Positions 11,637-23,581 of a stretch of 64,000 nt of DNA are shown here, piece by piece (the first letter of the stretch is position 1; each line of letters begins with the position of its first letter). Origin of the DNA: Protostelium mycophagum (lineage: Eukaryota > Evosea > Variosea > Protosteliida > Protosteliaceae); NCBI GenBank assembly GCA_002081555.1, contig MZNV01001755.1:18333-82332 (forward strand), read 5' to 3'. The notes below the pieces were generated by a model that made no database searches, had not been told where the DNA came from, and was given only the letters and a program-made list of their open reading frames with translations. The position numbers were made by a program, and so were the translations under genes.

Positions 11637-13177
11637 TCATTCGAATGAGAGGACGAGCTTTCTGTCTCTGTGGGGTGCTCCTTGGTGCTCCAGGGCCTCT
11701 TCCCACTCTTTGAAGCTTCTCTTCTCTGCAGCAATCTACAACGCGTCAGAACATGCAGATCTTCCGGGAAATTTTGGCGGGAATTCAGTGACGTCTTGGC
11801 GGGAAAATAGTTTGAAGAATGTGAGAAGCACAAGTGGGTTGTGCAGGATTTGCTTTCAAGTTTGAAATCACCTTGAGTTGGTCTTTCTTCATCAACTCAA
11901 AGAGGTGAGTGAGAGCCTCCTTGCTCTTCTGAGGGTTGGCCTCGTTCCATTGGGTCAGCCAGAATCCTGAATTTTCAATGAATCTTCCACGAATTTCTGA
12001 CGAAATTTCTCACCCTTGGCTTGGATGTTCTTGAAGATGAAGAGGCTGGTGGGGAGGGTGACGGGCTTGCGGGACATACCTCCGTATGTCACGAAAACTC
12101 CGTTCTGTCTACAACTCGTCAGAAATGTATAACGTTGTAGATGGACGACTCACCCCAGGGTCCTGGCGATTTCAGTGGCGTTTTTCCCGCCAACACAGTT
12201 GAGAGCCAACTTGGGTGCGCTTGGCAGATCACCAAGCATTCTTCTGAATTGTGCAGTGTGGAGGTACTCCTCGGTGAGGACTGCATGAGCTCCCAGCTTA
12301 GACAGTCTGTCGTGAGTTTCGGCAAAGTTGGGTCTCTCTCTCACGATGTTTATCGTCTTGATTCCTCTCATGTTGGCCAATTGTATGACGGCAAGACCGA
12401 CGGCACTGTTGGCACCGTTTTGGATGATGAAATCACCTTGTAAAAATCATTCCATAGATCTCGGCCATTCATTTTTAATGTATTGGTCTTTGGATATGGA
12501 AGATCTGTAAGAGATGAAACACCTACCCTCTTTGAGGTCAACGAAATCTGTGAGAAGTCGCAGAGCAGTGGCAGGGTTGACTGCTACGGTAGCAGCGTGC
12601 TCTGGCTTGATACCCTCAGGGACAGCAAGGAGATCGCGTCCGTTAAAGACACCTTGTGTTCTCCATGTTCCTTTTGACAGTCATGGAAAGAAGGATCTCG
12701 AGATGCAAATGAAAATGAATTTCATATTTAAACCACAATATGAATTCAATAAGCCCACCTAGACCAGCGACAGAAGGGATGACGTGTTGGTTTGGTTTGA
12801 AGGAAGATTTGGGTCCAGCCTCTACCACTATTCCAACACCTTCATTTCCACCGACGGCGGGGAAAGAGGCCTTCTTTCCATAAGTTCCCTCGATCATGTT
12901 GATGTCTGCGGGATTGATGGGGGCAGCAACCATCTTGACCAGGACTTGATCATCTGCCAACTTGGGCAGCTCTTCTGTCTCTAATCTTCTCATAGTCAAT
13001 CTAGCTATAGACAATAAAAGAAAAGACTCACTTGAGAACAGATTTAGGAGAGCCATGTTGTGTATAGCGGAGGACCTGGGCAGATCGACCAGTCGCATAT
13101 CCTCTAGACAGGCATAATTGAGGAGTGAAGGTCCTCTGAACGGTTGTAAGTGTGGTGAGGCTTCTTGCTGCTCTCAT
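11637..13177 (-). CDS. MECR: Mitochondrial trans-2-enoyl-CoA/ACP reductase (MECR/Etr1)
   Basis: Zinc-independent MDR-family enzyme of mitochondrial type II fatty acid synthesis. The start at 13177 gives a mitochondrial presequence (MRAARSLTTL... LCLSRGYATG). Then follow VLRYTQHGSPKSVLK, VKMVAAPINPADINMIEGTY, GGNEGVGIVVEAG, HAATVAVNPATALRLL, the nucleotide-binding IIQNGANSAVGLAVIQLA, LNCVGGKNATEIARTL, GVFVTYGGMSRKPVTLPTS and FWLTQWN. These are diagnostic of MECR. The last exon (from 11736) ends KLVLSFE. Several introns end exactly in GTTGTAG. An upstream in-frame ATG-less extension exists, so 13177 is the preferred start. Confidence 0.92.
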
Positions 13178-13398
13178 TTGTCCTCGATTTGTGCAGATCT
13201 CTCGATGATGATTGGCCCAGCTCTCTACAACCATTACTTACATTTTTTTATTTTATTTTGAACATTTTTTTACATGAACAAAGACAACACACTGATGGTG
13301 AATCTCTTTGACACCCAGAGCTGTAGTTAAAGAGGTGGAGTACACAAAAGGAGCGAGCTTCATCAAGTGGAACTCTGTACATTTGTCATGGAGAATGT

Positions 13399-14098
13399 TT
13401 ATACTCTGGGGTTGCTGAGAACACGCTTCAGATTGGAGTTTCCAGTCGCGACAACCGTGCTCGCTTTTTCGAAGAGTCTGTCGAAATCACCCCTCGCGAT
13501 CTTCAATCCTTCACGGTAATCATAGATCTCCCTCTCTGAACGGAAGTTGGTACCAACAAAGAAAACCACAAGAGGACTCCATCCCTGTCATTTTGTCATG
13601 AGGAGCTGATTAAGACGAGATCATCAAAACATAATCACAATTCATGATGACGACGGTGGGATCGTGATGCATACCTGGAGATTGTGGAGTAACAGGATGA
13701 CCAAGAGTACACCTGTTCCAAACCAATACCAAGGCCAATTTGTAGTATAACCGGCGATGAGACCACCCAATGCTAAGAAGCAAGTGAAACTTCCAATGAA
13801 ACGATCACGTGATAATTCCCTCTCGATCTCTCTCACTTTGGCATCAATTTCTGCAAGAGGTCTCTGCGGAAGATCGGATTCTGGCGTATTCTGTTCATTA
13901 TTCATGCTGAATTAAAACTTACATTTCTGTAACTCTCAATCGCATCGAGCGTACTCTTAGGGATCTTCATCAGTGTTTTTGGATCATTCACAAAATCTCT
14001 AAGATCCAATGATTCGGAACGTTTCAGCTGCTAAGCATCAGACATTGCGTTGTGATGACAGTTGATCCTCTGCAATTACCTTGTTCATTTCGTCGTAA
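13399..14098 (-). CDS. Small two-helix membrane protein
   Basis: Exons 14090-14098, 13923-14030, 13675-13890 and 13399-13584 join in phase 0 to 172 residues. A soluble N-terminus (LKRSESLDLRDFVNDPKTL, LMKIPKSTLDAIESYRN) precedes a charged coiled coil (AEIDAKVREIERELSRDRF). Two hydrophobic segments follow: FTCFLALGGLIAGY and WYWFGTGVLLVILLLHNLQ. The tail is FRSEREIYDYREGLKIAR. The third intron is only about 34-36 nt; without it the protein would start at the internal ATG at 13905. No family recognised. Divergent start with TMEM208, 92 bp apart. Confidence 0.65.
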
Positions 14099-14190
14099 TA
14101 GTTGAGATGTGTCGCAAATCAGATGGAAATGTTCAACGGGTGATCTACAACAGGTCTGAAAGTCCTCCATTTGACAATCTAATCGTCCAA

Positions 14191-14782
14191 ATGGCCAACC
14201 AATCCGCAAAGAAGCAGGTCATCTCGAATGCCAAACTGTTACAGAACCTTCTGATAGGTTCTGGTGGTGTCACAGTGAGTTGATTTATAAGTCAGCAATT
14301 ACTCATGCTCATCTCCTGTAGGTCTTCCACTTTTTAGTTCGATTCTTATTTTTCTATAATAGTGTCACTTTTTGGACAATCTTCGCCTTCGTCTCTTTCA
14401 CTCTGGCCTATGCGTTCATATATTCCACCTTCTCTAAATACGCTCAAACCGTCTATCAGAATGGAGAACTTGTATCTGCAGGCATTGATCTCGGCGGAGG
14501 AGGTCTGATCGAGTATGGTTGGGACATTATTTATATCTTGTGGTTCACAGAGGTCACCGTCATCATCTCCGACTACTTCTATCTCGTTTTGTTGGCCGTG
14601 AGTTTTTCTTTTCATCAAAATGATTGTCCTTACAAATCAAGGTACCTCTGTATGCCTTCTACAAGCTATGGGACTCCCTTATTAAGCCATGGATATTCCA
14701 GGAGCCTGCTGTGGAGAGTGAGGCAGCCAAAAAGAAGAGAGAGAAGATGGAGAGAAAGGCTGCTCGCCCACAATACAGATGA
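14191..14782 (+). CDS. TMEM208: TMEM208/SND2 family ER membrane protein
   Basis: Three exons (14191-14274, 14322-14597, 14642-14782) give 166 residues. The N-terminus MANQSAKKQVISNAKLLQNL fits the family. Hydrophobic segments are FHFLVRFLFFYNSVTFWTIF, VSFTLAYAFIY and VTVIISDYFYLVLLAVPLYA. They are followed by FYKLWDSLIKPWIF and a basic tail AAKKKREKMERKAARPQYR. The family is the yeast SND2/human TMEM208 component of the SRP-independent targeting route to the ER. An upstream in-frame ATG at 14107 would add 28 polar residues; the shorter start fits homologues better. Confidence 0.9.
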
Positions 14783-14974
14783 TCACATTTTGATGTACAT
14801 CCACTCACTCGCGACGCTCACAAGACCGCTGTACAGAATCAACACGATCACAGACCCTTGTTCACTTTTGTTTTGGAGTGCGCAGCTGATGAAAAAGCGT
14901 GTTCTTTTTGTTCAACGAAACAGCGAAAATTCGATGCAACAGAAGTCAGACACCCGAGAGACGGAGACGAGCGC

Positions 14975-17394
14975 ATGAAGCTTCTGGCGGTCATCTCTAT
15001 ATTTATTATATGCGCCAGCTACGCTCAGACTGAATTTGAAGAACCACAATGGCATTCTTTGATGACATTTTTCAATCACACAAATGGTGATCTAATACGA
15101 AGCCAATCAAATTATTCATCAGCTTAGGGGAACACTGGAATCATAATGATGGGTGGGGAAGTAATACCACTGTCTGCGGATGGTTTGGGGTCACCTGCAA
15201 CACAAATCATACCTCTGTCATGAACATCACGCTTGCCAACAATAACATGACGGGCGAAGTGGTCATACATGGTAATTAATTCTTTGATTGACCATCATCT
15301 AAATTGCTTCTTCAGCTCTCCCCGATCTCGCCACTCTCGATCTCTCAGAAAACCGCCTGTATGGATCGATCGTAGACCTCTTAAAACATCCCTCGCTAGC
15401 TCAATTAACCATCAGTGATAATATGTTTGAGGTCCCTGTGATATCATTTCACAATCTCACGAGATTAACTCTTTTGGACATTTCTTCCAACTTCTTTCAT
15501 CAGCCACTGCCTGATCTACCTCCAAGGTATGGAATCATACCTCCTCTAAACATGTACAAACTCATATCTATAACCCAACCCATTTTCCCACCCATTTTCT
15601 CAAGTCTTCAGCATTAACACGTTTATCTTCACGAATAATTCGTTTTTTGGTGATATACCTTCCTCTTACTCCACCCTCCCTCTACAATACTTTAATGGAG
15701 AAGAGAACCTCCTCACGGGGTCCTTGGTGACGTCATCATGGAACCAGCTGAAACAGTGCGATTTAGGCGGGAACGAATTCGTGTGCCCCACCCCCGTATG
15801 GATCATCAAGACATGTGATGCGACATGTGACGATGCGGGGTGAGATATCTCAAAGTTTTATTGGGTGATACCGCTCTTTTTGATTTTGAAAAAAATACAC
15901 ATAAAATAAATTTTATTTTTATAAATAAACTTGATTTTTTTTGCGTGCGTTAAGCGGCCCCTTTGCATTTTCAAAAATATAAAACATCTATTTTTAGAAA
16001 TTTTGTTGATGACGTCACAGTGTTCCATATTTCTACAACCTGCCAGAAACTTCCTCCGTACCCGTGGATTCCACCCAGAATTTCACGTACAATGTCCGCA
16101 GCGTTTTCAGCGAGGGAACACTCTGCACCATCTCCTTCGACGAGGGCACATTCGACGTACCAAACTTCAACATCACGATAAGAAGAGGTAAAGTGTTTGT
16201 GCCTTGAGGAATTTTCCTCAGCGAGGCCAGAAGATAATTATTTGGTTTATTGTGACGTGGCAAAGTTGACCGAGTTGTTTTTTGGAAAATAGAGTTTTAT
16301 TATTTTACAACATTTTTGTTTGTAAAACTTTTTGGCGTTTGTAAAGCCGCAGTCCAAGCCATTTCTACAATGCAACACGAACTTTTGTTGCATAATTTTA
16401 ATCTCTACAACTGTGTAGTGTGACTTCCCCATTTACTCATTCTTCACAGCGAATTATACCGCCGTCTACAACACGGCATTACCTACTCCACCGCAGAACG
16501 TCAGCCAGATCATATCAGCCATTGTAGATATCCAGACGAGCGTCGACGTCGACTTTCTGTCGAACGTAACCCTCACTTTTGCTGTGGGAAATATTTCCGT
16601 TGTAGTGAGTGAATTTATAATTTTTTTTGTGAATTTATTGCACATTTATTAAAGAGCAGAATGAACAGAATTATTTGTTGTACATGTTTTTCTGCTTCTA
16701 CACAGTTGTAGATGTGTTTTTTCTTGTGAATAAACAATTTATTTGTCTTGATTTTTTGCGGCTGTGCATCATTCTCTTCAAAAGTGCGGTAGTTACCGTA
16801 TCCCGTCACGTTAATTTGACGTGTTTATCTAACTCGATTGTAGAACGCTTGTCTCGCGTTTATCAACGGAAGCCAATGGCAATGCACAGATTACAACTTG
16901 ACTCGGACGCAAACAAATGACACGGTCCTTTTGACAGGGATTACGTCACACTTTACGCCTTTCGCCATCATACTGACGAATCCTCCCCCGAAAAGATTCT
17001 TCCTGTCAAATCAATTTGTCGCAGCATTGATCTCCATCATCATGGTGATTTTTATTTATTTTTAAACTGTTTCTCCAACTTTTTATTTTCGTGGAGCTGT
17101 ACAGTTTCAAAAAGATTCCATTCTACGTTTATTACCGCGAATATCTCGTTAAGAAACCGTAGATTAATGAGATTCAAAAAAGCACAAGAATTTATTTACG
17201 TATATTTTTCAAGCTCATCTACAACTCTAGATTTACACTTCCAGGCTTCTGCGATCGTGTTGATGGCACTTGGGCTATTCCTTCGGTTCATGGAGCGCAG
17301 AAAGAAAGATAAGAAGGCGGACGAGCTGGAGCTGCAACAGAGTATATACAGAGCGGCACATACCCAAGCTGACCCTGCAATACAGAGGATATAA
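14975..17394 (+). CDS. LRR ectodomain single-pass surface protein with GPS-like juxtamembrane motif
   Basis: Signal peptide MKLLAVISIFIICASYAQ. A plant-type LRR cap follows (DGWGSNTTVCGWFGVTC, then VMNITLANNNMTGEV). Leucine-rich repeats are LPDLATLDLSENRLYGSI, LTRLTLLDISSNFFHQPLP and PLQYFNGEENLLTGSL. Later exons form a beta-rich, N-glycosylated region (ETSSVPVDSTQNFTYNV, TAVYNTALPTPPQNVSQI). It ends near CLAFINGSQWQCTDYNLT and ITSHFTPFAIILT, which resembles a GAIN/GPS region lacking the usual C-x-C. One membrane helix (ASAIVLMALGLFLRF) is followed by a short basic cytoplasmic tail with no kinase. Likely a surface adhesion or recognition protein. Confidence 0.75.
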
Positions 17395-18098
17395 AGGCCA
17401 CTTTTGTATTTACAAGTCATTAATCGCTGATGAGAGTTGTTCATGTGTTTCAACGCGATCATTGACATTTCTAATCGTAATCGAAAATTGTTTTGGACGT
17501 TTTGACCTTCAAGTTGTACAGATGAAACAACAACCAAACCGAAGAAGGTACGATTAACACTGTAACATTCTGCATGTTGTTAGTAGCATATGACTGTCCT
17601 CTAAAGGTTTTGGCTTAATTTCGCAGAGCTGCTTTTTGCATGCATTTTTCTCCTGCAAAAGTAAGTAACGTCGCGTGAGAGGAACTGCATACTTTGAACC
17701 TGCAAGCTCTGAAACGAATTTTCTTGCGCAGAGGCTGTTCATGGTCCAGTGCGGTCACAAAGAAGACCGTGTTCTGCCACACCGGAGTACGAGTTCTCAA
17801 GGACCTTGATGGAGATCTGATCGGAGCTGTCAGTTTATAGAGGTAATATATCCCCTGGGAGATCTCAAAACCACAAATTTCTTTCGAAAGTGCGAAATTT
17901 CGACGACAAATCACTTCGGAACAGATCAAACCGGAATTTTCGTCTAAATTTGGTGCTGCAGAGGTGTCAGACGTACTTTCGCGTCTCTTACCGTGACTTC
18001 ACGTCACTTACCCAGAACAGTGGTTTTGTTGTACTTCGATCTCACTCTTCCAACAATCAAACAAGCAACACACGATACGAAAAACGAAAACGAACAAT
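17395..18098. other. Intergenic region
   Basis: No supported gene. A minus-strand frame at 17615-17929 has mixed composition and no recognisable domain. The last 100 nt are the presumed promoter of the secreted protein. Confidence 0.4.
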
Positions 18099-19352
18099 AT
18101 GAAGCGCACTTCCATCCTCTTTGGCCTCCTCGCGGCTGTAGCCGCTCAGACTTTCACTGGATATCCGGTAGTCGCCCGTGAAGGCAGCTCTTTTGCCTAC
18201 GTCGGGTTCAACAACAAGCTCTACTCCTTCTCTCTCCCTTCGCTGGCGGTGACCAACACGTGAGTATCCCGCCAAAACCTGAGATTCAAAAATTGAAAAC
18301 GAGTAGTTTCGCGGCCGATCCTTCCGTGACTTTCTACTCCCCCGCAACGGCTAGTGGTAGAGTGGTGACTCTGTCCGACGACTCTGCACCAGGCACTTAC
18401 ACGGTTAATACCGAGACAAACACGTTTGCTTACCAGCCCAACGGTGCTCGCCCAGAAGAACAATTCCCCGTCGATGTGAGTCTCCATCTCTGATGACGTC
18501 ATCTGACAAGTGTCAGTACACGACCGAGCAGACTGACGCTCAGGGTAACAAGTTCACTTACACCTTCGATGGCACTCAGTCCTTCATCACAAAGACGACC
18601 TCTGGTGGATCCTCATCTACACTTGTCCTCCCTAAGGTCTACAACGCCAAGGGCATCTTTACTCTGCAGAACAACGTCTTATACTTCACCGCCACCACCT
18701 TCACCTTGAGGAGCTCTGTCAACTATGACTTTTACGCCGTGGACACCAACAGCTTCTCCATTGTGGACGGACCCGTGGAGCTTCCCAACTCTGCATCTGC
18801 CGGATGCCCTGTCGCCGCAAGGTGAATTATTTGATGAGATTGAAGATGCTGAACTCCGTAGAAACTGTGGAGTCCCCGTCACTGGACATGTCTCCGTTGT
18901 AGATGGAGTCTTGGTCTACGTGTACACCATCAAGAACGAGGGACCCTTCCAAGTCACCATCAACGCTTACTCCAAATCTTGCGGATTCTCCACAAACACT
19001 TTTACTGACATTTCCGGACCTTCTGCCTCCGGAACTGGCAACTGTGGAGCCACAGCTCCATCTACTACCCAGACCCCAAGCACAGTTCCCGATGACAACT
19101 CCGACCCCGAGTCCACCTGCCTGAACGGTTGCGCAGGAGGTGTGTATCTACATCGTTGTAGATGCAATGCTGATTTCTTCAGGTGCCAAGTGCTGTGCCG
19201 GACAATGTTACTCCACCGGACAATACACTTGCTTCACCAGAACTGACGGCTCCAAGCAATTGTGCCCCCTTGGAATGAGCGTTTGTGGAAGCGCTTGCTA
19301 CTTCACCAACTCTTACACTTGTGCTGAGGGACAACTCAGTGCTCACTTGTAA
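18099..19352 (+). CDS. Secreted protein with C-terminal cysteine-rich binding-type repeat
   Basis: Signal peptide MKRTSILFGLLAAVAAQ. Beta-rich body in several exons (PATASGRVVTLSDD, CQYTTEQTDAQGNKFTYTFD, STLVLPKVYNAKGIF, HVSVVDGVLVYVYTIKNEGP). A Ser/Thr/Pro linker (TAPSTTQTPSTVPDDNSD) leads to a compact Cys module: CLNGC, AKCCAGQCYSTGQYTC, LCPLGMSVCGSACY and SYTCAEGQLSAHL. The C-x5-Y-x-C ... CG-x-ACY-x-x-x-x-Y-x-C pattern looks like small carbohydrate- or wall-binding modules seen in amoebozoan and fungal secreted proteins; the ligand is not known. One intron contains the palindrome ATCTACATCGTTGTAGAT. Not assigned to an enzyme family. Confidence 0.7.
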
Positions 19353-19649
19353 AGCAATAAATATAGAGGATAAAAGTTGTTCGGCCAATCTTTAGCGTTT
19401 AGAACATAAAATCTAGTGGTAGATGTCCGTCATCCCACAAGTAACTTCTGCTGGATGATGTGTTGTAATGTGTTCCGGTGATAAACCACATGATGTGTCC
19501 GTCATCCAAGACCTGTCCTTGCTGTGTGGAGCTTGATTAAGTTTGTAGAAACCTGATAACCTGGTTGCAATACGAATTTTGCTGTTGCAACAACACTGAA
19601 ATCATTCAGTGAATGTCCCCCCATACAATTACTTTTCTTTTTATTGATA

Positions 19650-21991
19650 TTACAAGCCCCTATTGTTTTTTATGTTTCTGTTTACGACAGAGAACAGCCG
19701 GATTGATGTGACATACAGAATCACAGCGGCAATCATCGTGACGCCCGCAAAGATGCAGCACACTAGAAATGTGTCGTGGAAGCATTTGGATCCCCGGCAT
19801 GTGCCTTCCCCCGGGCTTTCTTTGTGATAAAAGGCGTCTGTCACAACGATGGGAAAGATCCACGAGCCCAAGGCCGTACCCTTCAAAGTGTCAGAAGATG
19901 TCAAAATGACAGGTGTCACTCACGAAACCGACAGTTCCGAAATTTGTACCAAAGTTTTTGGAACCCCACAGGTCGCAGATGATGGCGGGGAGGCTACGAA
20001 AGATCAGTGAAATCCCAACGAAATTTCGAGTTACGTACACCGACCACATGGTCCCAGCACCAACAGCAATTATGCAAGAAGCTTGTACGATGAGACCCGA
20101 ACCTCTAAGAACAAGAAGTAGATTTCCTGGAAATTTCAATTTACGTAAACGAGAAATTATATTTTGTGTTGTAATATTTAAATAAAATACCTGTTATGAT
20201 GAAAAGCAGTGAAAGGCCCAGATAAGCGGGGTGATATATAGTCTCTCTCAACTACCACGAATTTAATTTATTTTCATGAATTAACCATCTACAACGCACC
20301 TGGTCCGAAATAAATCCGAAAAAGAGTGCGGAAACCGAAAAAAAACAGCAATATAACGTTAAGCTGGTGATCTGCAAGCTACTATTCCCAAGCTCAGACT
20401 CCAAAATGTTTGAGATATTGAAGAGTAAAGTGATTGCAGATCCCTATATAAATCAGATTTTTTTGGCGGGAAACATGAAATTCAAAATTTCAATCTTTCA
20501 TCTGGCGGGAAAATCACCTGGACGATCATGGTGATCAGGAACAGCATCCAATACTGCATGGTCAGCATGATCTGCAGACTGTTGAACTCTGGCAGTACGT
20601 CTACAACGAGGAGATCGGGCATGTCTTCATCACTGACCAATGAGGAGTAATCAGTGTAGGATCTTCTGATGGAGGATCGAGCTGCATTCCGTGAGGGTGT
20701 GCGGTAAGAGGCGGAGGCCCTGACCATCACTGGAGACGCGGTCTCTTCGAGGAACTGCAGGAGGTGAGACATCTACAACGAGGCTATTTTCGCTCCGATT
20801 TTTATGATATTTCATCTGGATGTTGGCTCTGCCGTTTTGATTAAAATCACCCAGTATACCATAATAATTAAATAAATTTAAATTATTTTTGATAAAATGA
20901 TGCATTGTAGCCTCATTCAAGCGAACATGTACTGTACAAAAGAATCCATGTCTTTTATGATTTTGTCAACAAAACCTAAAAACGTATAACCATGCCATTT
21001 TGCAAGCCATTTCCCTGACGTAAATAAGCTCACCACAGAATTGATCTCGTCATCTTGCACATTGGCATAACTGATTCTGCTCTCTAATCGATCCGTCGTG
21101 ATCGTCGTCAATAATGATCCGATAATGGACATCAAAATGATCATCAATGCAATAAATGTCCAAAAGTGTGGCATCTCTTTAGTGGTAGGGTATAATATTT
21201 TTTGGACCTGTACATCTGTCGACAAGAAGTTTCAACGCAATGAGATTACCTGAATGTACAATGCGGGGACAATCCCCAGGAATGCGGCTGCGACTCCACA
21301 AACAGTGGCTAAATATAAATTCAGATATATTTTTAATTTTTACAAAATTATGAGCGTTAAGACAACCGTATCGTTACGGTATCTTACCGTAACATTTCTT
21401 CACATCATAATTATTTCCACCGAAAATCACATCATGAATTCGTTCTTCACCTTTTGCATGCTCAAAGTTTGCCATTGATGGGCCAACTGCTGCATAGAAG
21501 AATCCGGCAGCACCAGCACCTTGCACTAGAGAAAACAGACCCGTTATGGCAGCATTAGACGGGACCCAGTCGATTGATGTCTCGGCCCAATAATAAATGA
21601 GAGGTAAAATAGATAAGAATGCGGACTGTATGTCTTAGTTGCATTTCTTGATGTCAGAGAATTACCATGATTATTGTCAGATAAACTTGCAGCCGGTCAT
21701 ACATTAAACCAGATAAAATGGAGAAATAACTGCATCATTAGTTGATTTTCAGATTTTCCAACTGATTTGGTGCAGAATTTACCTTGAGAACATGAAAGCC
21801 ACGTCAATACTGGAGATCTCATGCAATGTATATTTTGATTCTAATTGTATGTATCTCATAAACAGAAATCGAAGATCGGCACTGGCTTCAGGATCATCAG
21901 ATACGAAATGAAGGCAGGCAAAGAACCTACCACATGCCACGGCCAACATGCACGCCGCTGAGAGAGTCGACCATCTATTGAGCGCGTTCAT
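19650..21991 (-). CDS. Major facilitator superfamily transporter (nodulin-like/monocarboxylate-like)
   Basis: About ten exons. The start at 21991 gives MNALNRWSTLSAACMLAVAC, then YTLHEISSIDVAFMFS, the usual N-terminal RW... and S-x-x-D pattern of nodulin-like/MCH1-type MFS proteins. Later helices: FWTFIALMIILMSIIGSLLT, a cytoplasmic loop with LLVVDVLPEFNSLQIM, YWMLFLITMIVQ, GNLLLVLRGSGLIVQASCII, GTMWSVYVTRNFVGISLIFR, GTALGSWIFPIVV and a last helix CIFAGVTMIAAVILYVTSI. The Cys-Arg-rich C-terminal loop (GTCRGSKCFHDTF) resembles the same family. Substrate unknown. Exon boundaries in the N-terminal half are approximate. Confidence 0.7.
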
Positions 21992-22184
21992 ATTCAAGAG
22001 GACCTGGCGGTCTGTGGCAAGAACAGAAGCGCTTTACAACGAATTCACCTTCCGAAATATCCAAACTCCCGCTTTCCACATTTGTAGAATAAAGACAACC
22101 CACGACAGCGCTGTGAGATCACGAAGCGCGCTGAAAGATCACGAATGAGCAGCTTCAAGGTTAATAGGAGCATCTATTCCTACA

Positions 22185-22523
22185 ATGGAAGACACCTGCC
22201 CTCAAGCTTTACCACGAAGAAAAGAACTTTTTGGTGCACTTTGTGCCCACTGGAAGACGTCGGCAACAATCCGATTCAGAACGAGTGTTTTGAAAAGGCG
22301 GTTAAATGTACAAATTCTTGTTGCTGGAGAATTAAGAGGATCAAATGCACCACTGCTACACCATATTCACAAAGACTTGTATGAATGTGTGGTCTGGAAT
22401 ATTCCAGCTCAAGGGTCAGAAACGCTCGAACTTTACTCGAATGATGTGATGTGGATGTTCTGCCCCCAACTTGTTCACATTGACTGCAAGGCGGGCACTG
22501 TGACTTCATCTACAAAGCCTTGA
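22185..22523 (+). CDS. Hypothetical protein, single exon
   Basis: A 112-residue ATG frame beginning MEDTCPQALPRRKEL with an ordinary composition (LNVQILVAGELRGSNAPLLH, DLYECVVWNIPAQGSETLEL). No domain recognised. It is convergent with the minus-strand candidate below and their 3' ends overlap by about 18 nt. Could be an exon of a larger gene or a chance frame. Confidence 0.3.
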   Translation: MEDTCPQALPRRKELFGALCAHWKTSATIRFRTSVLKRRLNVQILVAGELRGSNAPLLHHIHKDLYECVVWNIPAQGSETLELYSNDVMWMFCPQLVHIDCKAGTVTSSTKP

Positions 22524-23162
22524 GCATGATGGAAACATGTCTTCACTACCGTCTTCTGAAGAGGACGTTTCAGAAATGGGAGATGGTGGAAGGTCTGATG
22601 GCGGAAATCTAATAGTGAAAGTGTTTGACATTCCTGCCGCACAACATAGTTCATCCTTCCATAAAGTGAGCAGCACCAAATACCTATTCTCCTCGGGGTC
22701 AGAAGGTACATTAGCTACTGGATCAGAAGGCAACTATTGGTTCTTAGAGAGTTTCGTGATACCTAACTACCTCCATATGAACCCGGATCGCGTCCATGGA
22801 CGGCAGAATCACCGCTCGAGAGATCTCGAATAAGCTGCAACGCTGTATTTCTGCGTCCGTCCATGATGCCGGTATGCTCTCCTGTGATAACAAGTGGCCG
22901 TAAAGATCAGTGCTGGACAGTTGTGGGGGCACCTTCAAGAGGCTCAGAAAGCATGGAGGAAATGATACATACAGAAGCCCACGGGAGAAAGTAGTCAAGG
23001 GTCCGGATTCTTCGACCCCAATGTTGGTGTTCTGCCACTGATAGTTGGATCGCCATCATCAAAATGAGTATGAAGTGGCTCAACCCTCTGTGACTGCATA
23101 AATTCGTGGGAATATTTCCTCCGGTCCAGAGGAATGTAAGGTTCCAAATTGATGAGAAACAT
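22506..23162 (-). CDS. Hypothetical multi-exon protein with acidic Ser-rich tail
   Basis: Pieces that look coding on the minus strand: MFLINLEPYIPLDRRKYSHE and VEPLHTHFDDGDPTISGRTP (from 23162), ESIPASWTDAEIQRCSLFEI, SSGDSAVHGRDPGSYG, and a final exon SDPEENRYLVLLTLWKDEL followed by FPPSDLPPSPISETSSSEDG. GT-AG introns of 35-80 nt can join them, though one junction is unresolved. Function unknown. Confidence 0.35.
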
Positions 23163-23581
23163 TCTCGACCATGGCGCCAAAAATCAGTTTTTGATGTCTT
23201 CAAAGGTGACATAAAGTCGATTTTCGCAGAAAAACTTTGCGGAAAATCACGCTTTCCAGAAATTTTTCTTCTCATTTTGGCTGAGAAAGTCTTCAGAAAA
23301 TTCAAGATATTTTATTTAATCAAGGCAACCCTCAAGCGTGTTAATTTCACTTCAGTTATCGCGACGGTCGCGGTAAGGAATTGCATGTCTTGTGTTCGTG
23401 CAGCTGTGATCAAGAAGATGTACAACTGTCGTCTGTTTTCTTCTGCTTTTCACAATTTTTGCAACACTAAAACCGATCTGATGGGGTGGAAAACTTGTGT
23501 TGATCGCAAAATAATCGCAGACCATCAACGCACATCAAAGACAAGTTGCATATTAATAGGTGGTCTGTGATCGTATTTTAT

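Noticed and set aside
17615-17929. C2-domain-like minus-strand frame
   Set aside because: Only a weak resemblance around TRTPVWQNTVFF and no calcium-binding pattern.
23106-23570. Plus-strand 154-codon frame
   Set aside because: Starts at GTG, contains dispersed non-coding words (GCGACGGTCGCGG), and has no domain.
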